Below are positions 1-5,643 of a DNA stretch of 11,826 bases, in pieces. The translations under genes were made by a program, and so were the position numbers. Source of the stretch: Bacteroidales bacterium. Lineage in GTDB: Bacteria; Bacteroidota; Bacteroidia; Bacteroidales; WCHB1-69. The number at the start of each line of letters is the position of its first letter. The stretch's first letter is position 1. The stretch is taken from NCBI GenBank assembly GCA_031264975.1, contig JAISDH010000447.1, forward strand, positions 1 to 11,826, read 5' to 3'. The notes below the pieces were generated by a model, which saw nothing but the letters and a program-made list of their open reading frames with translations, ran no database searches and was not told the DNA's origin.

Positions 1-499
1 TTCGCCGCTATGCCACGATTATTCACTCTCCAACCCGACGTTGCACATCGGGCTACCAAGAGGGCATCCGTTCCGGATTCCAAGAAAGCGGAAAATAATT
101 GATGAAGGAAACTGATTCGTAAGCCTTCGGTAAATCCCGTCTTTTCGTGTTATCTGGAAGGCTGTACCTTTGCATAAAATATTTTGCAAAAGAGTGATTA
201 AATGCGAAAAAGGATGAATCCGTTGATTTTTAGCTTTGTGTGTAGAGGTTGTCCGAAGCTGTCTTAGATTGAAAAACGCAAAATTCAGTAGTTTTCATGG
301 TCTTTCCGTTACCAAGTCATTACCTGTTTTTAGCGAAGCAACGAACAGTGAAATGCTGTCTATCGGATTGATATTTAATTGCATACGCAAACTCAGGCAA
401 AACGTGTCAAAATAATCTCAACGCTTGGCACATTGATAGCCTACCGCTTATTTTTCATAACTCCGGTAACTCATTTGATAGTAATTTTAAAACTAAAAA
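1..499. other. Gene-poor leader upstream of the integrase operon
   Basis: No convincing complete gene lies here on either strand. All three forward frames are open for about the first 100 bases. The frame ending in TAA at 96-98 gives a plausible tail (ending YQEGIRSGFQESGK) of a gene starting before the window, but 31 residues are too few to identify it. From 99 to 499 the sequence is AT-rich and non-coding. Its notable parts are a GTACCTTTGC motif at 164-173 and an AT-rich imperfect palindrome just after it. Tyrosine-recombinase elements often keep their attachment and arm-binding sites within a few hundred bases upstream of int, so this leader is the natural place for such sites; no att site is proven here. 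Confidence 0.4.
164..191 (+). promoter_or_regulatory. Bacteroides -7-like motif / CTnDOT-like att core candidate, with palindromes
   Basis: Positions 164-173 read GTACCTTTGC. Bases 165-172 fit the Bacteroides -7 consensus TAnnTTTG perfectly. The full 10-mer also fits the GTANNTTTGC core described for CTnDOT-family attachment sites. No good TTTG -33 box is visible about 20 bp upstream; the nearest match is TTTT at 142-145. Directly after it, AAAATATTTT (176-185) and TTTTGCAAAA (182-191) are overlapping perfect palindromes, and TTTGCA occurs twice (169-174, 183-188). If this is the promoter, the integrase operon would have a leader of about 320 nt. Whether it is a promoter, an att core or both cannot be settled from one end. 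Confidence 0.35.
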
Positions 500-1732
500 A
501 TGAGTGTTATGACAAACGAGTTAAAGGTACTGTTTTACCTGAAGAAAAATCAGAGTAAGAAAAGTGGTCTTTGTCCTGTCATGGGACGGATACAAGTCGG
601 CAAAACGATGGTTCAATTCAGTTTGAAGATTGATGTCGATGCCAAACTATGGGATGCCAAAGCTGGAAGGCTGAAAGGGAAAAGCGTTGTGGCCAACGAT
701 GCGAACAGGCAGATTGAAAAAATCAACCTCTTAATTTACTCCCGCTACAACGAAATGGTACGTCTTGGACGGGAATTTACGGCTTCGGATTTGAAAGTCA
801 TAGTTCAGGGAATGGCAAAAGCGCAAGATTCTCTTTGTGCCTATTTGGAGAAGATGATAGAAAAGCTTGCCGCAAGAGTCGGGAAAGATAGGGCTTCCGG
901 CTCATTAACCGGTATAAAATATCATCATTCTCAATTAACCGATTTTCTAAAAACAAGATATAAGTTGGATGATATTTCATTTAGGGCTTTAAACCATTCG
1001 TTCATAGAAGAATATGTCCATTACTTACGTGTTACTCGAAAATTAGCAGTAGGAACAACAACCAATGCTGTTAATCGACTAAGGGAAGTTATTTCCGAAG
1101 CCATTGATGAGGGCATCATCGGCAAAGACCCTTTCTTTTCCTACGATTTGGAATATCCCGAAAGCAAACACCGCTATATCAGCAGGGAAGATTTAACTAA
1201 GATTATGTCGGCGGAATTTGAGAATGAGACAACCTGGATTGTCCGTGATATGTTTGTTTTCTCCAGCTTTACGGGATTGGCCTATATAGATGTAAAGAAT
1301 TTGACATACGAAAACATAGTCAGGCAGGAAGACGGTAGTTATTGGATTATGACCCATCGACAAAAGACAGGCAGCGCATCTAATATCCGATTGATGGAGA
1401 TTTCTCTTGCACTGATTGAGAAATACCGGAATGATAATGCAAATGGTAAAGTGTTTCCTGTGCCAATATATCCAACGACTCTTAACCATCTGAAAAAGAT
1501 TGACAAGCAATGCAAATTGGATAAAAACCTCTGCTATCACATGAGCCGCCATACTTTCGCCTCCCTTATCACGCTCTCAGAGGGCGTACCCATTGAAACG
1601 GTAAGTAAAATGCTCGGACATCGGGATATTACGACGACACAAATTTATGCCGAAGTATCTACGGACAAAATCCTGAAGGATATTATGGTACTGTCGGAGA
1701 AAATTAATGGTAAGTATATTCTAATCAACTAA
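500..1732 (+). CDS. Tyrosine recombinase/integrase, first of a tandem pair (IntDOT-like)
   Basis: A 410-aa site-specific recombinase that would cut and rejoin DNA at att sites of a mobile element through a phosphotyrosine intermediate. Residues about 7-100 form the Bacteroides-type arm-DNA-binding domain (motifs LFYLKKNQSKKSG, CPVMGRI, KLWDAKAGR). Residues about 107-210 are the SAM-like core-binding domain and 225-400 the catalytic domain. Visible catalytic residues are K289 (RQKTG), H347 and R350 (HMSRH), H374 (MLGHRD) and the nucleophile Y383 (QIYAEV). The usual first arginine is alanine (A261 in FTGLAYID), as is common in Bacteroides integrases; IntDOT itself lacks this Arg. The ATG at 500 is used; the ATG at 509 is an alternative and neither has a clear Shine-Dalgarno. 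The second integrase starts 14 nt after the stop, so the two are probably co-transcribed. Confidence 0.93.
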   Translation: MSVMTNELKVLFYLKKNQSKKSGLCPVMGRIQVGKTMVQFSLKIDVDAKLWDAKAGRLKGKSVVANDANRQIEKINLLIYSRYNEMVRLGREFTASDLKVIVQGMAKAQDSLCAYLEKMIEKLAARVGKDRASGSLTGIKYHHSQLTDFLKTRYKLDDISFRALNHSFIEEYVHYLRVTRKLAVGTTTNAVNRLREVISEAIDEGIIGKDPFFSYDLEYPESKHRYISREDLTKIMSAEFENETTWIVRDMFVFSSFTGLAYIDVKNLTYENIVRQEDGSYWIMTHRQKTGSASNIRLMEISLALIEKYRNDNANGKVFPVPIYPTTLNHLKKIDKQCKLDKNLCYHMSRHTFASLITLSEGVPIETVSKMLGHRDITTTQIYAEVSTDKILKDIMVLSEKINGKYILIN

Positions 1733-1746
1733 AAACAACATAAATC

Positions 1747-3051
1747 ATGCGTAGCACATTCAATATACTGTTTTACATCAACAAACAGAAAGTAAAGAAA
1801 AACGGGAAATGCCCCATCATGGGACGGATTACCCTTGACGGGAAAGTCGTGCAATACAGCACTAAAGAAGAGATTGAACCTAAATTTTGGAATGCAAAAG
1901 AAGGTTGTTGCACCGGAAAAGGGAACGATTCCAAACGTATCAACAACTGTCTGGATGAACTCAAATGGGAAGCGGAACAGCATTACCAAAAAGACGTTGA
2001 GCGCAACGGCTATGTTACGGCGGACGGAATCAAAAATGCCATTCAGGGTGTAGGGACAAACGAAGTAACACTTCTCAAAGAATTTGCCCTAATGAAGGAA
2101 GAGATAAAAAACAGCATCGGGATTACCCATGCCCAAAAGACTTATTACAGGTATGGAAATGCCTACAATGTAATCCGTGATTTTCTACAGTACAAATATG
2201 GCCTTGAAGATGTTGAGTTTTCCCGGATTAATAAACAGTTTATGGAAGATTATCATTTTTACCTGCTTACCGTTCGTAATTTCGCAACCTACAGCATTCA
2301 GAATTATGTCCGTTTTTTGAAGCATACAATCGAACGTGCGGTCAATAAAGAGATAATCTACCGCAATCCTGTCAGGCATTTTTATGCCGATGGAAGAAAG
2401 CCGTCCCGCCGTTGGATTTCAAGGGAAGATTTACATACGATACTGTCTACGCCCCATCTTGTGAAAAACGTAAACAAGGTTCGGAACCTGTTCATCTTTG
2501 CAACTTTTACGGGATTAGCCTATATTGATGTTTACAATCTGAAATGGACTGATATTAAAACGGATAAGGGCGGGCATAAATGGATATTCAAGGACAGGAC
2601 AAAGACAACGGCCGAGTGCTGTATTCCTTTGTTGGACATCCCATTGTCTATCATAGAAAATTTTAAGGGAAAGAAGAATACGGATAAGGTCTTTGATTTT
2701 TTCTGTTATAGAACCGTGAACAGTCATCTAATGACACTTCAGAAGTTTTACAAACTGAAAAGTCCTCTCACGTTCCACACAGCCCGACACAGTTGGGCTA
2801 GCACGATTTGCCTGTCGAACGGTGTTCCGATTGAAACGTTGAGCCGGACGATGGGGCATCGGAGTATAAAAACCACCCAGATTTATGCGGAAGTAACCAA
2901 TATGAAAATGGATGAAGATATGAAATTGCTGGAAACCCGCATCGGGGATAAGTACCAGTTTCCCAGTGTAGAAAATAAAAGGAATGATTTACTTGAATTT
3001 GAGAAAAGTAATACCGAAATTGTCCAACTAAAACAGAAGGAGGCGATATGA
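1747..3051 (+). CDS. Tyrosine recombinase/integrase, second of a tandem pair
   Basis: A 434-aa paralogue of the preceding recombinase with the same architecture: arm-binding domain at about 5-100 (NILFYINKQKVKKNGKCPI), core-binding domain at about 107-215 and catalytic domain at about 222-400. Catalytic residues are K286 (RTKTT), H344 and R347 (HTARHSW), H371 (MGHRSIKTTQ) and Y380 (QIYAEV). Arginine I is again alanine (A258, FTGLAYID). It is longer than its partner because of a charged C-terminal tail (about 402-434, ending LKQKEAI). The stop overlaps the start of the RhuM-like gene (ATGA at 3048-3051). The two integrases are clearly diverged, so this is an old pair rather than a recent duplication. 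They could act together on one element or serve different steps; the sequence does not say which. Confidence 0.93.
   Translation: MRSTFNILFYINKQKVKKNGKCPIMGRITLDGKVVQYSTKEEIEPKFWNAKEGCCTGKGNDSKRINNCLDELKWEAEQHYQKDVERNGYVTADGIKNAIQGVGTNEVTLLKEFALMKEEIKNSIGITHAQKTYYRYGNAYNVIRDFLQYKYGLEDVEFSRINKQFMEDYHFYLLTVRNFATYSIQNYVRFLKHTIERAVNKEIIYRNPVRHFYADGRKPSRRWISREDLHTILSTPHLVKNVNKVRNLFIFATFTGLAYIDVYNLKWTDIKTDKGGHKWIFKDRTKTTAECCIPLLDIPLSIIENFKGKKNTDKVFDFFCYRTVNSHLMTLQKFYKLKSPLTFHTARHSWASTICLSNGVPIETLSRTMGHRSIKTTQIYAEVTNMKMDEDMKLLETRIGDKYQFPSVENKRNDLLEFEKSNTEIVQLKQKEAI
3037..3043 (+). promoter_or_regulatory. Strong Shine-Dalgarno for the RhuM-like gene
   Basis: AAGGAGG lies 4 nt before the ATG at 3048, inside the last codons of the second integrase. 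Bacteroidota genes rarely use such a strong anti-SD match, and most genes in this window show none. With the ATGA overlap it fixes the start of the downstream gene. Confidence 0.7.
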
Positions 3052-3452
3052 AAAAGATGAAAAATAAAGGTTTGTTGTCAATTTGTATCAATAGCAACAA
3101 TAAAATGGACGTTGTTTTCAAACCAGTAAACGGAACTATTTGGATGGACAGGCATGAGCTTTGCGGACTCTTCGGATGCTATATGAAGGATGTTGACCAG
3201 TGTCTGGGAGATATATTTGAGAAGAATATGCTTCGGGTGGAGGATACATGCAAATATCACATTATAGCCGGAGGCAGGCGGATCAGTTATGATATAACGG
3301 ACGTAAATCTGACTGTTATTATTACGATGGCTTTCAGGTTGGAAACTCCCGAGGCAGGGACGCTAAGAATGTGGTTTATGGAAGAATTTACAAAGATGAA
3401 ATGCCTTGATGTCCTATTTCACGATACAGGTACGAAATTTCGATTGAACTGA
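3048..3452 (+). CDS. Small RhuM-like protein coupled to the integrase
   Basis: A 134-aa cytoplasmic protein. Its layout follows the N-terminal domain of the RhuM (virulence RhuM) family: beta-strand start, then TIWMDRHELCGLFG (30-43) in place of the usual VWLTQ..AELFG, DIFEKNML (55-62), DTCKY (66-70), YDITDVNLTVIITMAFR (81-97) matching the family's YNLDVIIAVGYR, and GTLRMWFMEEF (104-114) matching FR.WA...L.EY. It stops soon after, so it is a short version of the family, which often runs beyond 300 aa. RhuM has no firmly established biochemical role; the first motif looks like a DNA-binding helix-turn-helix. Its start overlaps the integrase stop and has a strong ribosome site, which suggests a job tied to recombination, perhaps as a directionality or regulatory factor. 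That role is inference. Confidence 0.7.
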   Translation: MKKMKNKGLLSICINSNNKMDVVFKPVNGTIWMDRHELCGLFGCYMKDVDQCLGDIFEKNMLRVEDTCKYHIIAGGRRISYDITDVNLTVIITMAFRLETPEAGTLRMWFMEEFTKMKCLDVLFHDTGTKFRLN

Positions 3453-3460
3453 ATCCGACA

Positions 3461-3498
3461 AAAAAACCGGAAAGAATAAAATCTCTTTCCGGTTTTTT
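3461..3498. terminator. Bidirectional intrinsic terminator between convergent operons
   Basis: A perfect 15-bp inverted repeat: the left arm at 3461-3475 (six A, then CCGGAAAGA) pairs with 3484-3498 (TCTTTCCGG, then six T) around an 8-nt loop. Each strand reads a GC-containing stem followed by a T run, so it can stop transcription from both sides. It sits 8 nt after the RhuM-like stop (3452) and 2 nt past the stop of the convergent HTH gene (3501). Confidence 0.9.
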
Positions 3499-3500
3499 GT

Positions 3501-3812
3501 TTACAATGGTTTCCTTTTCCACGCATCAAAATAATTATTTTCAAGCATTTGCAAAACATCCGATAGTTTATACAAGATTTTACCTTCAATCTTGTAGTAT
3601 GCGAGAAGTCCCCGTTCACGGTAATCCTGCAAAGTCCTTACTCCCAATCCCAATGTCTTACAAACTTCTTTGTTGGTAAGAAAGGTTTCTCCGAGCAATG
3701 TCGGTTTTCGTAATTTCTTGTAATTGAAAATCCTGTTGCTGCCAATCCGTATAGCCGAAAATAATTCATTCATTTCCGGTGAACGGGAATCCAAAACTTC
3801 ATCTATGTTCAT
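3501..3812 (-). CDS. HTH (MerR/excisionase-like) DNA-binding protein, distal gene
   Basis: A 103-aa protein with a C-terminal winged-helix HTH of the MerR/excisionase type at about 44-90: FLTNKEVCKTLGLGVRTLQD is the HTH, RERGLLAYYKIEGKILYKLS the wing, and a helix follows (DVLQML). The N-terminal 40 residues (MNIDEVLDSRSPEMNELFSA) are unlike a classic excisionase and may mediate partner contacts. Pairs of such small HTH proteins are typical of Bacteroidota integrative elements, where Xis2c/Xis2d-type proteins help excision or control transfer genes. The start overlaps the stop of the other HTH gene (ATGA, 3812-3809 on the minus strand), so they form a translationally coupled two-gene operon. 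It ends directly at the shared terminator. The exact target is unknown. Confidence 0.85.
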   Translation of the reverse strand: MNIDEVLDSRSPEMNELFSAIRIGSNRIFNYKKLRKPTLLGETFLTNKEVCKTLGLGVRTLQDYRERGLLAYYKIEGKILYKLSDVLQMLENNYFDAWKRKPL

Positions 3813-4096
3813 TGTTCATGCTTTTTTATTACCTCAATCCTGTTCTTTTCGATAAATTCTCTTACATCTTCCTGCCTGTAAAAACATTTATGTCCGATTT
3901 GGGAATAAGGAATTAATCCCTTATCCCGGAATGTCTGGAGTGAACGTTTACTGATACTAAGAATCCGGCAAACCGCCTGGTTATCCAACCAGCCGTTAAC
4001 GGGTTCAGTATATAATGTACCAACCTGTGCCAGCAGGTCGGTAATACACATTTTTAGTTTCTCAAAAGTCTCTCCTTCAATCATTCTTATTTCCAT
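3809..4096 (-). CDS. HTH (MerR/excisionase-like) DNA-binding protein, proximal gene
   Basis: A 95-aa protein with an excisionase/MerR-type HTH at about 36-83: WLDNQAVCRILSISKRSLQT is the HTH, FRDKGLIPYSQIGHKCFYRQ the wing, and EDVREFIEK a closing helix. The preceding 30 residues (EGETFEKLKMCITDLLAQVG) look like a short coiled helix. The open frame continues upstream to 4165, but the start at 4096 is preferred because AGAGGAAAAT lies directly before that ATG, the upstream residues are hydrophobic and unlike the family, and a promoter-like motif falls inside the extension. It is first in a two-gene operon with the 103-aa HTH gene, convergent to the integrases. Likely role: recombination directionality factor or regulator of the element. 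Confidence 0.85.
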   Translation of the reverse strand: MEIRMIEGETFEKLKMCITDLLAQVGTLYTEPVNGWLDNQAVCRILSISKRSLQTFRDKGLIPYSQIGHKCFYRQEDVREFIEKNRIEVIKKHEQ

Positions 4097-4122
4097 ATTT
4101 TCCTCTATTAAATTGAACGGCG

Positions 4123-4130
4123 CAAAGGAA
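4123..4130 (-). promoter_or_regulatory. Candidate -7 element for the HTH operon
   Basis: On the minus strand 4130-4123 reads TTCCTTTG, one mismatch from the Bacteroides -7 consensus TAnnTTTG, placed 26 nt before the ATG at 4096. A clear TTTG -33 box was not found, so this is a position-and-motif call only. Confidence 0.35.
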
Positions 4131-4235
4131 AGCAAAATAAACCGGATGAATAGAGAATGTAGCATTAGTCCTATAAGATTGGTAGTATTTGGCTTCCGTT
4201 TGGCAGTATGGAATAAATGAAGGCATCTTGGTGCC

Positions 4236-4622
4236 GGTAATCCGGAGGGGGATTATTTCTTCAGCAGTCCTATCGTGAGTTGCTGAATATGGACGTCATT
4301 TGGTCTTACCCCAATCAGCATACTTATGTTGTATCACAACATGAATGGAACGCACATGAAAATGTAAGTTTTATTGCAGAGAATATCATTGAAACAATTT
4401 ATGAATTACGCAATCAGAAAGGCAAAGACATTTGGTTGGTCGGTGGAGGCGAATTGATTTCAATGCTGTTAACAGCCAACTTGATTGATGAGATGCAAAT
4501 AACCTATATGCCTGTTATTCCCTTTGTTCCCCGAACAACCCAAAGCCTCAAAATGGGAATTGATAAGAAGTTCCAAGTATAACTCGAATGTTCTAATGGT
4601 TGAATATCGTAGGAAAGGCTAA
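4236..4622 (+). pseudogene. Decayed dihydrofolate reductase / RibD C-terminal family gene
   Basis: Family-like sequence continues across frames. 4236-4267 reads GNPEGDYFFS, like the segment before the conserved MGR motif of this family. After a frame change, 4268-4519 reads SYRELLNMDVIWSYPNQHTY and then the hallmark KDIWLVGGGELI...LIDEMQITYMPVI. After a second change, 4521-4622 reads PLFPEQPKASKWELI and ends VEYRRKG plus TAA. Intact relatives have about 8-9 residues (IDTVxMGR-like) at the first break and about 5 residues (LGxGI-like) at the second, so both breaks look like small deletions. The N-terminal nucleotide-binding part is missing or unrecognisable. The 100-aa frame at 4280-4582, with a TTG start, is therefore a fragment, not a gene. 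Members are NADPH-dependent reductases; this one should be inactive. Confidence 0.8.
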
Positions 4623-4623
4623 C

Positions 4624-5514
4624 TCACCTCATCTTCTTTTTATATTCTATTGGCGCTTCACCCGTATTCTTCTTGAAAAACTTACTGAACGATGCTTGGT
4701 CGGAGAATTTCAGTTCGTCTGCTATTTCTTTAATGGAACTGCCTGGTTTGCGTAGCAATATCTTGGATTCTGCTACAAGCACCTCATCAATCCATCGACC
4801 TGCCGTTTTCCGGGTTACTTTTTTCATGGCTCTGGTCAGAAAAACCGACGATACGCAAAGTTCGGAAGCATAATAAGCCACTTCATGTTCTTTCCGAAAA
4901 TTATTTTGTAGTAATTGGATGAATCGCGTAGCCGTTTTCTCGTATGGAGTTATTGCATTAGATTTTATAGTGTTGTTGCGGAAAAGAGCATTCCATATTT
5001 CGTAGTGGAAACTTCTCAATTCGTTTTTAAGCATGCCAGATAAAAAAGCATGATCGGGGCGACGAAGGTTGAAATATATCCGTTCCACTACGTTCTGAAG
5101 AACAGCAAAATCATCTTTATCAAATTTGATAACGGGCGCCAACCATATATTTGTCATAAACTCTCTCGGCGGTTTTTCTTCATGTACCAGCATTTCAAGA
5201 TAATCATCCTCAAAAACCAAACAATGTCCTTCACAGTCTTCCGAAGCATAAAAACTGTTGATGATGCGTTGCCGTCCTTCAAATATCAACATCATATTTT
5301 CTTTCAGGCAGTATGGGATAGTATCTACGGTTATATTTACCTCGCCGTTTATTACTATAAGCGTACAAAGGTTTACAAGAGGTTGGTCTAATTGATGATA
5401 TTGCCTTTTACTTTTTGAAGCATTGGACAAATCAAGAATAGCAAACTTATTTTCGTAGTGTAGTGATTCTTCGTTTTTTGCAATAAAGTCTTTCAGGGTA
5501 AATTCTTTCTTCAT
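4624..5514 (-). CDS. AraC-family transcriptional regulator (soluble)
   Basis: A 296-aa regulator. Residues about 20-190 form a cupin-like sensor domain typical of AraC proteins (LVNLCTLIVINGEVNITVD, then KENMMLIFEGRQRI). Residues about 195-296 carry the double HTH of the AraC/XylS family: the first is YYASELCVSSVFLTRAMKKV, the second IKEIADELKFSDQASFSKFF, ending KKNTGEAPIEYKKKMR, the standard family C-terminus. It has no membrane segment, so it is a cytoplasmic DNA-binding protein, presumably sensing a small ligand. It is divergent from the TonB receptor operon across a 129-bp gap containing two palindromes, the usual layout for a regulator controlling its neighbour and itself. The stop lies 1 nt past the end of the convergent reductase pseudogene. 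Confidence 0.93.
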   Translation of the reverse strand: MKKEFTLKDFIAKNEESLHYENKFAILDLSNASKSKRQYHQLDQPLVNLCTLIVINGEVNITVDTIPYCLKENMMLIFEGRQRIINSFYASEDCEGHCLVFEDDYLEMLVHEEKPPREFMTNIWLAPVIKFDKDDFAVLQNVVERIYFNLRRPDHAFLSGMLKNELRSFHYEIWNALFRNNTIKSNAITPYEKTATRFIQLLQNNFRKEHEVAYYASELCVSSVFLTRAMKKVTRKTAGRWIDEVLVAESKILLRKPGSSIKEIADELKFSDQASFSKFFKKNTGEAPIEYKKKMR

Positions 5515-5600
5515 GCTTTACCGATATTTTTCCGTAAAAATACAAACAATTTCATGAATAGTGAAATAATGGACAAATTATTGTTTTGAAGAAACATGCC

Positions 5601-5637
5601 AATTGCAATTTTTTTGATCGAAATTTGCTGCAAATTT
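5601..5637. promoter_or_regulatory. Two palindromes in the divergent AraC/TonB receptor intergenic region
   Basis: AATTGCAATT (5601-5610) is a perfect 10-bp palindrome. AAATTTGC-T-GCAAATTT (5621-5637) is a perfect 8-bp inverted repeat with a 1-nt centre. Both share TTGC/GCAA half-sites and lie just upstream of the receptor ATG at 5644. They could be an operator for the divergent AraC protein, or a 5' mRNA hairpin that covers the receptor start. AraC proteins more often bind direct repeats, so the assignment is tentative. Confidence 0.4.
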
Positions 5638-5643
5638 AGCAAT

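Noticed and set aside
3..98. Possible C-terminal end of an upstream gene (31 residues ending QESGK)
   Set aside because: All three forward frames are open over this stretch, and the piece is too short to tie to a family, so it is noted only in the leader entry.
1193..1552. 119-aa minus-strand open frame inside the first integrase
   Set aside because: It lies wholly within a well-supported catalytic domain on the other strand and shows no family features; it is a shadow of the real gene.
4097..4165. N-terminal extension of the proximal HTH protein up to 4165
   Set aside because: The extension is hydrophobic and unlike the family, overlaps a -7-like motif, and the ATG at 4096 has a good AGAGGA site just upstream.
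4239..4254. AATCC/GGATT short inverted repeat as a regulatory hairpin
   Set aside because: It is a 5-bp stem lying within the decayed reductase coding sequence, no better than chance.
4280..4582. Intact 100-aa reductase gene with TTG start, preceded by GGAGGGGG at 4243-4250
   Set aside because: Family homology continues upstream and downstream in another frame, and the catalytic N-terminus is missing, so it is a fragment of a pseudogene. The G-rich run is 29 nt from the TTG, too far to serve as a ribosome site.
5050..5391. 113-aa plus-strand open frame opposite the AraC gene
   Set aside because: It overlaps the sensor domain of a clear AraC regulator and has no recognisable motif.
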